Made by a program: the position numbers and the translations under genes
Assembly: GCF_035989305.1 (NCBI RefSeq)
Contig: NZ_CP108514.1
Location: 3,286,501-3,350,500, forward strand
Length of the DNA stretch: 64,000 nt
Direction of reading: 5' to 3'
From: Streptomyces sp. NBC_01233
Lineage (GTDB): Bacteria; Actinomycetota; Actinomycetes; Streptomycetales; Streptomycetaceae
In this document: in pieces, positions 43,346-51,515 of the stretch
How positions within the stretch are numbered: the stretch's first letter is position 1
Layout: each line of letters starts with the position of its first letter
Notes under the pieces: model-generated
Databases searched by the model: none
Told to the model about the DNA's origin: nothing
What the model saw: only the letters and a program-made list of their open reading frames with translations

Positions 43346-44680
43346 ATGCCCAGAACCGGACGCCTGACCACCGCAGCAGCCCTCCTCGCCGCGATATCCG
43401 CACTCGCCACGGCCTGCACGGGCCAGAGCGCGGACACGGCCTCCGACGACCCGAAGGCGGACGTCACCCTGAACTTCTGGCACGGCTGGTCCGCGCCGAG
43501 CGAGACCAAGGCGATCGAGGACAACATCGCCCGGTTCACACAGGCGCACCCGAACATCGAGGTCAAGGTCACGGGCAACATGACCGACGACAAGATCAAC
43601 CAGGCCCTGCGCGCGGGCGGGGACAAGGCCCCCGACGTGGTGTCCTCCTTCACCACCGACAGCGTCGGCAAGTTCTGCAACTCCCGGGCCTTCGCCGACC
43701 TGAACCCCTTCCTCCAGAAGTCGGGGGTCGACAAGACGAAGGTCTTCCCCAAGACCCTGCTGGAGTACACCCAGTTCAACGGCAACCAGTGCACGCTGCC
43801 ACTGCTGCACGACGCGTACGGCCTCGTCTACAACAAGACCGCCTTCGCGGCCGCCGGCATCACCGAACCCCCCAGGACGTGGAGCCAGTTCACCGAAGCC
43901 GCACAGAAGCTCACGAAACCCAAGGGGGACTCGTACGAGCAGGTCGGTCTGATGCCCACCTTCCACGGCTACGAGACCAAGCCGACGCGGCTCGCGGCGC
44001 AGTGGGGCGCCACGTACTTCGGCCCCGACGGCAAGTCCAACCTGGCCGGGGACCCGGCCTTCGCCAAGATGCTGACCGCGCAGAAGGACCTGGTGGACAA
44101 GCTCGGCGGCTACGAGAAGCTGGAGAGGTTCCGCAACACCTTCGGTGACGAGTGGAGCGCCGAGCACCCCTTCCACCTGGGGCTGGTCGCGATGCAGATC
44201 GACGGCGAGTGGCGGGCCCCGATGGCCAGGGAGGCGGGCGCCGCGTTCGAGATCGGCACCGCGCCGCTTCCCGTCCCGGACGAGCAGGCCGCCGACTACG
44301 GCAAGGGCTACCTCTCGGGCACGATCATGGGCATCGCCGCGGGCAGCAAGAAGCAGAACGCCGCCTGGGAACTGGTCAAGTACATGACCACCGACACCGA
44401 GGCGGTCGTGGCCTTCGCCAACGCCATCCACAACGTGCCCTCCACCCTGGCGGCCCTGGAGTCCCCGAAGCTCCAGGTGACCCCGGAGTTCAAGACCTTC
44501 CTCGACATCGCCCGGCACCCGAAGTCCAGCACCACCCCGGCCCAGGCCGACGGCGGCACCTACCAGCTGACCTTCGAGGACTTCGCGTACGGGGTCGAGA
44601 AGGGCGACGTGGCCGACATCCCGGCCGGTCTCGCCAAGGCCGACCAGCAGATCGACACGGACATCGCGAAGGCGAAGTAG
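43346..44680 (+). CDS. csnE: Sugar ABC transporter binding lipoprotein (CsnE-like)
   Basis: A 444-residue extracellular binding protein of the carbohydrate uptake-1 family. Residues 1-24 are a lipoprotein signal with lipobox A-T-A-C (Cys24). The mature part shows the family pattern VTLNFWHGWSAPSETKAIE at the start, GGDKAPDVVSSF, and the sugar-facing LVAMQIDGEWRAP. It delivers an oligosaccharide, by operon context a chitosan-derived glucosamine oligomer, to the CsnF/CsnG permease. It is followed after six bases by csnF. Confidence 0.8.
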   Translation: MPRTGRLTTAAALLAAISALATACTGQSADTASDDPKADVTLNFWHGWSAPSETKAIEDNIARFTQAHPNIEVKVTGNMTDDKINQALRAGGDKAPDVVSSFTTDSVGKFCNSRAFADLNPFLQKSGVDKTKVFPKTLLEYTQFNGNQCTLPLLHDAYGLVYNKTAFAAAGITEPPRTWSQFTEAAQKLTKPKGDSYEQVGLMPTFHGYETKPTRLAAQWGATYFGPDGKSNLAGDPAFAKMLTAQKDLVDKLGGYEKLERFRNTFGDEWSAEHPFHLGLVAMQIDGEWRAPMAREAGAAFEIGTAPLPVPDEQAADYGKGYLSGTIMGIAAGSKKQNAAWELVKYMTTDTEAVVAFANAIHNVPSTLAALESPKLQVTPEFKTFLDIARHPKSSTTPAQADGGTYQLTFEDFAYGVEKGDVADIPAGLAKADQQIDTDIAKAK

Positions 44681-44686
44681 CCCGCC

Positions 44687-45685
44687 ATGACCACGACGAC
44701 CAGGACGAGTAGGACGACCAGCGCAACCAGCACGACGGGCGCCACCAGCGCACGCCTCCTGCGGTCGAAGAGCCGCCGGTCCGCCCTGCGGACCGCGGCC
44801 TTCATGTCCCCCTGGCTCATCGGGTTCGCGGTCTTCTTCGCCTACCCCCTGCTGTCCACCCTGTACTTCTCCTTCACCCGGTACGACGGCTTCCGGCAGC
44901 CGTCCTTCAACGGCCTGGACAACTGGAGCTACGTCTTCACGGACTATCCGCTCTTCTGGCCGGCCGTGCGCAACACCCTGTGGCTGGTGGCGGTGATGGT
45001 GACCTGCCGGGTCGCCTTCGGCCTCGGCGTCGGCCTGCTCGTCACGAAGATCAAGACGGGGGTCGGGATCTTCCGGACCCTGTTCTACCTGCCCTACCTG
45101 GCCCCGCCCGTCGCCGCGACCCTGGCCTTCGTCTTCCTGCTCAACCCCGGCACCGGCCCCGCCAACACCCTGCTGGACGCGGTGGGACTGCCCACCCCGG
45201 GCTGGTTCACCGACGCCGACTGGTCCAAGCCCGCGCTCACCGCCCTCGCCCTGTGGGGGGTGGGCGACCTGATGGTCATCTTCATGGCCGCACTGCTCGA
45301 CGTACCGAAGGAGCAGTACGAGGCCGCCGAGCTGGACGGGGCCGGGGCCCGGGCGCGGTTCCGGCACATCACCCTGCCCAACATCTCGCCGATCATCGCG
45401 TTCGCGGTGGTCACCGGCGTCATCCAGGCCATGCAGTACTACGCCCAGCCACTGGTGGCGGGAAAGGTCGCGGCCGGGGTCATCGGCGGCTCCGGCCAGC
45501 AGTTCGAGCCCGGCTACCCCGACAAGTCCACCCTGACCCTGCCGCAGCTCGTCTACAACCTCGGATTCCAGCGCTTCGACTACGGCACGGCGTGTGTCGT
45601 CGCGCTCGTCCTGTTCGCCCTCTCCATGGCCTTCACCGCGCTCCTGATGCGGCGCCGTGGCGGACTGATCGGAGCAGGTGAGTGA
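44687..45685 (+). CDS. csnF: Sugar ABC transporter permease, MalF type (CsnF-like)
   Basis: A 332-residue inner-membrane permease with six helices after a Thr/Ser-rich cytosolic leader (TTTTRTSRTTSATSTTGATS). The EAA loop that contacts the ATPase reads YEAAELDGAGARARFRHITL. No ATPase gene is in the operon; in Streptomyces such importers share MsiK, encoded elsewhere. Its stop overlaps the GTG start of csnG (GTGA), coupling the two permeases. Confidence 0.82.
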   Translation: MTTTTRTSRTTSATSTTGATSARLLRSKSRRSALRTAAFMSPWLIGFAVFFAYPLLSTLYFSFTRYDGFRQPSFNGLDNWSYVFTDYPLFWPAVRNTLWLVAVMVTCRVAFGLGVGLLVTKIKTGVGIFRTLFYLPYLAPPVAATLAFVFLLNPGTGPANTLLDAVGLPTPGWFTDADWSKPALTALALWGVGDLMVIFMAALLDVPKEQYEAAELDGAGARARFRHITLPNISPIIAFAVVTGVIQAMQYYAQPLVAGKVAAGVIGGSGQQFEPGYPDKSTLTLPQLVYNLGFQRFDYGTACVVALVLFALSMAFTALLMRRRGGLIGAGE

Positions 45686-46521
45686 GCACGCACGGACGCA
45701 AGGCCGTACTGCACTGGATCGGCGTCCACGCGCTCGGCGTGGCCGCGGCCCTCTTCTTCGTCCTCCCCTTCGTCTTCATCCTGCTCACCTCCCTGATGGG
45801 CGACCGGCAGGCGCTGACCCGCGACCTGTGGCCCGACACCTGGGAATGGGACAACTACGCCACCGTCTGGAACACGCCCGGCTTCCTGACCTGGTGGCGC
45901 AACACCCTCTTGTACGCCGGTCTCGGCACCCTGTTGACCGTGGTCTCCTCCGTGCCCGTCGCGTACGCGCTCGCCAAGTTCCGCTTCCGCCTGCGGCGGC
46001 TCTCCCTGCTGCTCGTGATCGCCATGATGATGCTGCCGCCGCAGGTGGTGGTCATCCCCATGTACCTCTTCTGGGCCAAGCAGGTCGACCTGTCCGGCAC
46101 CCTGTGGCCGCTGATCGTCCCGATGGCCTTCGGCGACGCCTTCTCCATCTTCCTGCTCCGCCAGTTCCTGCTGACCATCCCCGACGAGTACCTCGACGCG
46201 GCCCGTGTCGACGGCTGCGGCGAGGTGCGCACCCTGCTGCGCGTGGTGCTGCCGATGGCCAAACCCGGAATCGCCGCCGTCGCGCTCTTCCAGTTCTTCT
46301 GTGCCTGGAACGACTACTTCGGCCCGCAGATCTACGCCTCCGACAACCCGGCCGCCTGGACCCTCAGTTACGGGCTGGAGTCCTTCAAGGGGGCGCACCA
46401 CACCAACTGGAACCTGACCATGGCCGCGACCGTACTGGTCATGGCCCCGGTGATCGTCCTCTTCTTCTTCGCCCAGAAGGCGTTCGTCGAAGGCGTCACC
46501 CTGACCGGCGTGAAAGGCTGA
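45682..46521 (+). CDS. csnG: Sugar ABC transporter permease, MalG type (CsnG-like)
   Basis: A 279-residue second permease subunit with six membrane helices. The EAA loop is YLDAARVDGCGEVRTLLRVV, a slightly altered version with D for E at the first position. FAVYALAKFRF-like VPVAYALAKFRFRLRRLSLL and PMYLFWAKQVDLSGT fit the MalG group. The start is a GTG inside the csnF stop codon. It pairs with CsnF to form the pore. Confidence 0.82.
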   Translation: MSTHGRKAVLHWIGVHALGVAAALFFVLPFVFILLTSLMGDRQALTRDLWPDTWEWDNYATVWNTPGFLTWWRNTLLYAGLGTLLTVVSSVPVAYALAKFRFRLRRLSLLLVIAMMMLPPQVVVIPMYLFWAKQVDLSGTLWPLIVPMAFGDAFSIFLLRQFLLTIPDEYLDAARVDGCGEVRTLLRVVLPMAKPGIAAVALFQFFCAWNDYFGPQIYASDNPAAWTLSYGLESFKGAHHTNWNLTMAATVLVMAPVIVLFFFAQKAFVEGVTLTGVKG

Positions 46522-46526
46522 CGGCA

Positions 46527-47792
46527 ATGAAACTCGCAGTGGTGGGCGGCGGTTCCACCTACACCCCCGAACTGATCGACGGCTTCGCACGGCTGCGCGA
46601 CACCCTGCCGGTCGGCGAGCTCGTCCTGATCGACCCGGCCACCGACCGGCTGGAACTCATCGGCGGCCTGGCCCGGCGGATCTTCGCCCGGCAGGGGCAC
46701 CCGGGCCGGGTGACCACGACCGCCGACCTCGACGCGGGAGTCGACGGGGCCGACGCGGTCCTGCTCCAGCTGCGCATCGGCGGCCAGGCCGCCCGGCTGC
46801 AGGACGAGACCTGGCCCCTGGAGTGCGGCTGCGTCGGGCAGGAGACCACGGGCGCGGGCGGCCTCGCCAAGGCGCTGCGCACGGTCCCGGTGGTCCTCGA
46901 CATCGCCGAACGGGTCCGGCGGGCCAACCCGGACGCGTGGATCATCGACTTCACCAACCCGGTCGGGATCGTCACCCGGGCCCTCCTCCGGGCCGGGCAC
47001 AAGGCCGTCGGGCTCTGCAACGTCGCCATCGGCTTCCAGCGGAAGTTCGCGGCCCTGCTGGACCTGGCCCCCGGCGACATCCACTTGGACCACGTGGGCC
47101 TCAACCACCTCACCTGGGAACTGGGCGTGCGCCGGGGCGGCCCCGACGGCGAGGACCTGCTGCCGCGGCTGCTCGCCGCGCACGGCGAGGCGATCGCCGG
47201 GGACCTCCGCCTGCCGCGGGCGGTGCTGGACCGGCTCGGCGTCGTGCCCTCGTACTACCTGCGCTACTTCTACGCCCACGACGAGGTCGTACGGGAACTC
47301 GGCACGAAGCCGTCGCGGGCCGCCGAGGTCGCCGCGATGGAGCGGGAACTGCTCGCCCTGTACGGCGACCCTGCGCTCGACGAGAAGCCGGCGCTGCTGG
47401 CGAAGCGGGGCGGCGCCTTCTACTCCGAGGCGGCCGTGGACCTCGCCGCCTCCCTGCTGGCCGACGGCGGCCCGGCCGTGCAGGTGGTCAACACGTACAA
47501 CAACGGCACGCTGCCCTTCCTGCCGGACGACGCGGTCGTCGAGGTACAGGCGCGCGTCGACGCCTCGGGCCCGCGGCCACTGGCGGTCCCACGGCTGGAC
47601 CCGCTCCACACCGGGCTGATCTCGCACGTGACGGCGTACGAGGACCTCGCACTGGACGCGGCGCTGCGCGGCGGGCGCGAGCGGGTCTTCAAGGCACTGC
47701 TCGCGCACCCGCTGGTCGGCCAGTTCGACCTGGCCGAGGGGCTGACCGACCGGCTCCTCGCGCACAACAAGGAGCACCTGCCATGGGCGTGA
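46527..47792 (+). CDS. csnH: GH4-family glycosidase (CsnH-like)
   Basis: A 421-residue cytosolic glycosidase of family GH4, which uses NAD+ and a divalent metal with a redox-elimination mechanism. The NAD site is VVGGGSTYTPELI at the N-terminus. The metal and catalytic residues are seen in DFTNPVGIVT, GLCNVAIGF (Cys) and HVGLNHLTW (His), with Tyr in YFYAHDE. Most relatives are 6-phospho-beta-glucosidases; in this operon the substrate is probably an imported glucosamine oligosaccharide, possibly phosphorylated. ATG 46527 lies five bases after csnG. Its last 10 bases overlap csnK. Confidence 0.85.
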   Translation: MKLAVVGGGSTYTPELIDGFARLRDTLPVGELVLIDPATDRLELIGGLARRIFARQGHPGRVTTTADLDAGVDGADAVLLQLRIGGQAARLQDETWPLECGCVGQETTGAGGLAKALRTVPVVLDIAERVRRANPDAWIIDFTNPVGIVTRALLRAGHKAVGLCNVAIGFQRKFAALLDLAPGDIHLDHVGLNHLTWELGVRRGGPDGEDLLPRLLAAHGEAIAGDLRLPRAVLDRLGVVPSYYLRYFYAHDEVVRELGTKPSRAAEVAAMERELLALYGDPALDEKPALLAKRGGAFYSEAAVDLAASLLADGGPAVQVVNTYNNGTLPFLPDDAVVEVQARVDASGPRPLAVPRLDPLHTGLISHVTAYEDLALDAALRGGRERVFKALLAHPLVGQFDLAEGLTDRLLAHNKEHLPWA

Positions 47793-48778
47793 ACCTCTGT
47801 TCCGTCCTGGCGATCGACGCGGGGAACAGCAAGACCGACGTGGCCCTGCTCGGCCCCGACGGTTCGGTGCTGTGCTCCGGGCAGGCCGGCGGCTTCCAGC
47901 CGTCCCGGACGGGGGTGGCCGCGGCCGTCGACGTACTGGCCGAGGCGATGGCCGACGCCGGCCTGGACTACCGGGACGGGCGCGGCCCCGGGCCCTGCGC
48001 CGAGCACGTGTCGGCCTGCCTGGCCAATGCGGACTTCCCGGTGGAGGAGCGGAAGCTGGCGCGCGAGATCAAGCGCCGCAACTGGGGGCGCGTGACGGAA
48101 GTGCACAACGACACCTTCGCCCTGCTGCGCGCCGGCCTGCCCGTGGGCGCCGAGCCGCGCGGCGTCGCGGTGGTGTGCGGGGCCGGCATCAACTGCGTCG
48201 GGATGACCCCGGACGGGCGGACCGCACGCTTCCCCGCGATCGGGCGGATCTCCGGCGACTGGGGCGGCGGGGGCGGACTGGCCGACGAGGCCCTGTGGTT
48301 CGCGGCCCGGGCCGAGGACGGTCGGGGCGACCCGACGGAACTGGCCCGGGCGCTCCCCGCGCACCTGGGCCTCGACTCGATGGCCTCGCTGATCGAGGCG
48401 ATGCACCTGGGCCGGGTCCCGGCCGGGCGGCGGCACGAACTGACCCCGGTGCTGTTCGCGGTGGCGGCCGCCGGAGACCCGGTGGCGCTGTCGCTGGTGC
48501 ACCGGCAGGCGGACGAGATCGTGGCCATGGCCTCGGTGGCACTGGGCCGCCTGGGCCTGCTGGGCGAGGAGGTGCCCGTGGTACTGGGCGGCGGCGTCCT
48601 GGCGGCCCGGCACCCGCAGCTGAACGACCGGATCGAGGCCCGCCTCGCCGACCGGGCCCCGCGCGCCCGCATCCACGTGGTCACGGCCCCGCCGGTCCTG
48701 GGCGCCGGCCTCCTCGGCCTCGACGCCCTCGGCTCCCCACCCCTCGCCTACGGAAAACTCCGTGCCCATTTCGGTTGA
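47783..48778 (+). CDS. csnK: Sugar kinase of the BadF/N-acetylglucosamine kinase family (CsnK-like)
   Basis: A 331-residue ATP-dependent kinase of the ASKHA fold. The phosphate-1 motif is LAIDAGNSKTDVALLG, the central motif VVCGAGINCVGM with GDWGGGGGLADEALW, and the adenosine motif VVLGGGVLAARHPQ. It is expected to phosphorylate a hexosamine or its oligomer released after import. ATG 47783 has AAGGAG upstream, inside the last codons of csnH, so translation is coupled. It is the last gene of the operon; a 207-base gap with no gene precedes the signalling cluster. Confidence 0.82.
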   Translation: MGVNLCSVLAIDAGNSKTDVALLGPDGSVLCSGQAGGFQPSRTGVAAAVDVLAEAMADAGLDYRDGRGPGPCAEHVSACLANADFPVEERKLAREIKRRNWGRVTEVHNDTFALLRAGLPVGAEPRGVAVVCGAGINCVGMTPDGRTARFPAIGRISGDWGGGGGLADEALWFAARAEDGRGDPTELARALPAHLGLDSMASLIEAMHLGRVPAGRRHELTPVLFAVAAAGDPVALSLVHRQADEIVAMASVALGRLGLLGEEVPVVLGGGVLAARHPQLNDRIEARLADRAPRARIHVVTAPPVLGAGLLGLDALGSPPLAYGKLRAHFG

Positions 48779-48985
48779 ACCCGCCCCGGAGGGCCGCCGG
48801 TCTGGAACCGTGGCGCCCGTGCACGCGTATTGACGGTGAAGGGGTGACGGAGGGCGCCCCAGGGGGTGGATCTCCCCGGATGCAGCACCGGGTGCTGTGG
48901 TCGACCGGCACTACGTCCATACTGCTGCGCAGGGGGTGCCTCACGCCGTTGGCTGGGGGACTACAGGACCGAGGGGGAGGTCACG

Positions 48986-50395
48986 GTGGCGATCACATCA
49001 CGCGCGCCCGCGCCCGGGGGCGGTGGTGCCGTGCCGCCCGCGGGGGCACCGGCTTCGCCGCCCGACGGGCCGCCCGGGCGGAGCACCGCCTGGGCCGAGG
49101 GTGTGGAGCGGCTGCGCGAGGCGGCGACCACCGAGCCCGGCCGGCTGCGGATCATCGGCGCCGCACTCGCCGCCCTGATCGTGCTGTTCGGCACCGTGAG
49201 CGTCTGGGAGATCTCCGGCCGGACCACCGCCGCCGACGACGTGGTGGGCCGCAGCCAGCCGCTGAGCGCGGACGCGGCGAGCATCTACCGCTCCCTCGCC
49301 GACGCCGACACGACCTCTTCCAGCGGCTTCCTGCTGGGCGCCCAGGAGCCGCGCGAGGTCCGGCAGCGGTACGAGAAGGACATCGCGAACGCCTCCAAGC
49401 TGCTGGGGAGCGCGGCCGCCAACACCGGCGGCAACGAGGACTCCCGCGAGCAGATCGCCCTGCTGAGCGAGCAGTTGCCGCGCTACACCGGCCTGATCGA
49501 GCAGGCCCGGGCCACCAACCGGCAGGGCCTGCCGCTGGGCGGCGCCTATCTCCGCTACGCCAACGAGCAGATGACCACCCAGCTGCTGCCCGCCGCGCAG
49601 CGGCTGTACGAGGCGGAGACCGGCCGGCTCTACAAGGACTACGACGACGCCCGGTCCTGGCCGCTGGCCTCGCTCGGCGCGGGCCTGCTCGCGGTCGCCG
49701 GCCTCGTGTGGGCGCAGCGGCGCAACTACCGGCACACGAACCGGGTCTTCAACCACGGTCTGCTGGCCGCGACGGCCGCGTCGGTGGTGGTGCTGCTGTG
49801 GCTGGCCGTCGGCCACACGGTGGCGCGGTCCTCGCTGAGTGAAGCGCGGGCGGACGGGCAGGAGTCGATGAAGGTGCTCAACGACGCGCGGATCGCCTCC
49901 TTGCAGGCGCGGGCCGGTGAGAACCTGACTCTGATCGCGCGGGGCGCCGTACTGGCGGAGGACAAGAAGTCCGACAAGTACGACGTGGACTTCACGAACA
50001 ACATGAAGCAGTTGGACGCCGGGCTGGCGACCGCACTACGACTGGCCGACGACGAGGCCGGCCGGGGCCCGGTGAACCGCGCCGTGGACGGCGTGGAGCA
50101 GTGGAAGCAGCGGCACACGGCGGCCAGGGAGGCGGACTTGAAGGGCGACTACGAAGCCGCGCTGCCCCAGGTCGTCGGGGACGAGGGGCACAAGGAGAGC
50201 AGCGGGGCCGCCTTCGACACGGTGGACGCCTCCTTGGAGCAGGCCGTGGCCCACGAACAGCGGGAGTTCACCCGGTCGGCCCGGGACGGGATCGGCGCGA
50301 CGGGCGGTCTCGTGACGGGATCGGCGATCCTGGTCGTCGTCGGAGCGGCGGCTGCCCTGCTCGGTATCGGGCGCAGGCTTTCGGAGTACAGGTGA
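48986..50395 (+). CDS. Four-TM sensor protein, GlnX-like
   Basis: A 469-residue membrane protein with four membrane segments: about 55-75, 225-243, 257-277 and 437-461. Two extracytoplasmic helical domains of about 150 residues each (76-224 and 278-436) are separated by a short cytosolic loop (QRRNYRHTNRVFN). The N-terminus is a Pro/Gly-rich cytosolic tail. This layout, and the position just ahead of a glutamate-type binding protein and a PknG kinase, match GlnX of mycobacteria and corynebacteria, which relays binding-protein occupancy to PknG. I recognise it by topology and context rather than sequence identity. GTG 48986 follows GGGGGAGG. It starts the seven-gene run and its stop overlaps or nearly touches the next gene. 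Confidence 0.7.
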   Translation: MAITSRAPAPGGGGAVPPAGAPASPPDGPPGRSTAWAEGVERLREAATTEPGRLRIIGAALAALIVLFGTVSVWEISGRTTAADDVVGRSQPLSADAASIYRSLADADTTSSSGFLLGAQEPREVRQRYEKDIANASKLLGSAAANTGGNEDSREQIALLSEQLPRYTGLIEQARATNRQGLPLGGAYLRYANEQMTTQLLPAAQRLYEAETGRLYKDYDDARSWPLASLGAGLLAVAGLVWAQRRNYRHTNRVFNHGLLAATAASVVVLLWLAVGHTVARSSLSEARADGQESMKVLNDARIASLQARAGENLTLIARGAVLAEDKKSDKYDVDFTNNMKQLDAGLATALRLADDEAGRGPVNRAVDGVEQWKQRHTAAREADLKGDYEAALPQVVGDEGHKESSGAAFDTVDASLEQAVAHEQREFTRSARDGIGATGGLVTGSAILVVVGAAAALLGIGRRLSEYR

Positions 50396-50400
50396 GAGCG

Positions 50401-51510
50401 ATGCGGATACGAGCGAGGCGGGCCGCCGAAGGCCACGAGCAGTACGAGGGACACGCGGGACACGCGGCCCTTGAGGGCCGCGCCGGGGCTCCGGGCGGCG
50501 CCGTGTCCGGGGTGCGGCGGGCCGCGGGCCGGCTGCGCGGCTGGGGCGGCGTGAGCGCGATGGCCGTCGCCTGTGCGGTGACGGCCGCGGTCGTGCTGCT
50601 GCCGCTGGCCCACGCGACGCCCGACACCGGCGGGCCGGCGGTCCGCAAGCCCGCCTCGATGGCGGTGGCCCCGGCCGCGCCGTGGACCCAGACCGACACC
50701 TGTCAGGACCCGGAGGCGAGCCTGCGCCCGTCCGACGTGGACGGGGCGGCCATCGCGCGGATCAAGGCGGCGGGCAAGCTCGTCGCCGGCGTGGACCAGA
50801 ACAGCTTCCGCTGGGGCTACCGCAACCAGACCGCCGAGGGCAGCCGTCTCGACGGTTTCGACATCGACCTGGTCAAGGCCATCGCCAAGGACATCCTGGG
50901 CGACGAGAACGCGGTCATCTACCGGGCCATCCCCACCAGCCAGCGCATCCCGGCGCTCCAGGAGGGCCGTGTCGACGTCGTCGTGCGGACCATGACCATC
51001 AACTGCAAGCGGCTGGAGGACGTCGCCTTCTCGACGGCCTACTTCGAGGCCGGGCAGCAGGTGCTGGCCCCCAAGGGTTCGCCGATCACCGGGTACGACA
51101 CCTCGCTGAAGGACAAGCGGATCTGCTTCGCCGCCGGTTCCACGGCGGAGGCGGCGCTGAGGTCCCAGTCGTACGGCTCGGTCCCGGTCACCGTGGCCAA
51201 CCAGCTGGACTGCCTGGTCCGGCTCCAGCTGGGCGAGGTCGACGGCATCATCACGGACAACGCCCTCGCGGCCGGCCAGGCCGCGCAGGACCCCTCGGTG
51301 CAGCTGGTGGGCTCGCCCTTCACCCGGGAGTTCTACGGCGTGGCGATGAACAAGGACGCCTCGGACCTGGTACGCCGGGTCAACAAGGTGCTGGAGAACT
51401 ACCGCGTGGGCGGCAATGACAGCGCGTGGATGAGGGCGTACCTCAAGCACCTCCAGCCCGTGCTGCCCGGCGTGTCCGCGCCGCCCGCTCCCAAGTACCG
51501 GGACGGCTGA
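50401..51510 (+). CDS. Glutamate/aspartate-type binding protein, GlnH-like
   Basis: A 369-residue extracytoplasmic solute-binding protein of the polar amino acid family (SBP_bac_3). Residues about 51-70 (VSAMAVACAVTAAVVLLPLA) form a hydrophobic anchor or signal after a 50-residue cytosolic tail; there is no lipobox Cys, unlike mycobacterial GlnH. The binding fold shows KLVAGVDQNSFRWGYRN, LDGFDIDLVKAIAKDILG, RVDVVVRTMTINCKR and GEVDGIITDNALAAGQ. No ABC permease or ATPase is nearby, so it probably presents ligand occupancy to the four-TM sensor upstream. A GTG at 50392 overlapping the upstream stop (GTGA) is an equally possible start. Confidence 0.78.
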   Translation: MRIRARRAAEGHEQYEGHAGHAALEGRAGAPGGAVSGVRRAAGRLRGWGGVSAMAVACAVTAAVVLLPLAHATPDTGGPAVRKPASMAVAPAAPWTQTDTCQDPEASLRPSDVDGAAIARIKAAGKLVAGVDQNSFRWGYRNQTAEGSRLDGFDIDLVKAIAKDILGDENAVIYRAIPTSQRIPALQEGRVDVVVRTMTINCKRLEDVAFSTAYFEAGQQVLAPKGSPITGYDTSLKDKRICFAAGSTAEAALRSQSYGSVPVTVANQLDCLVRLQLGEVDGIITDNALAAGQAAQDPSVQLVGSPFTREFYGVAMNKDASDLVRRVNKVLENYRVGGNDSAWMRAYLKHLQPVLPGVSAPPAPKYRDG

Positions 51511-51515
51511 GGCCG

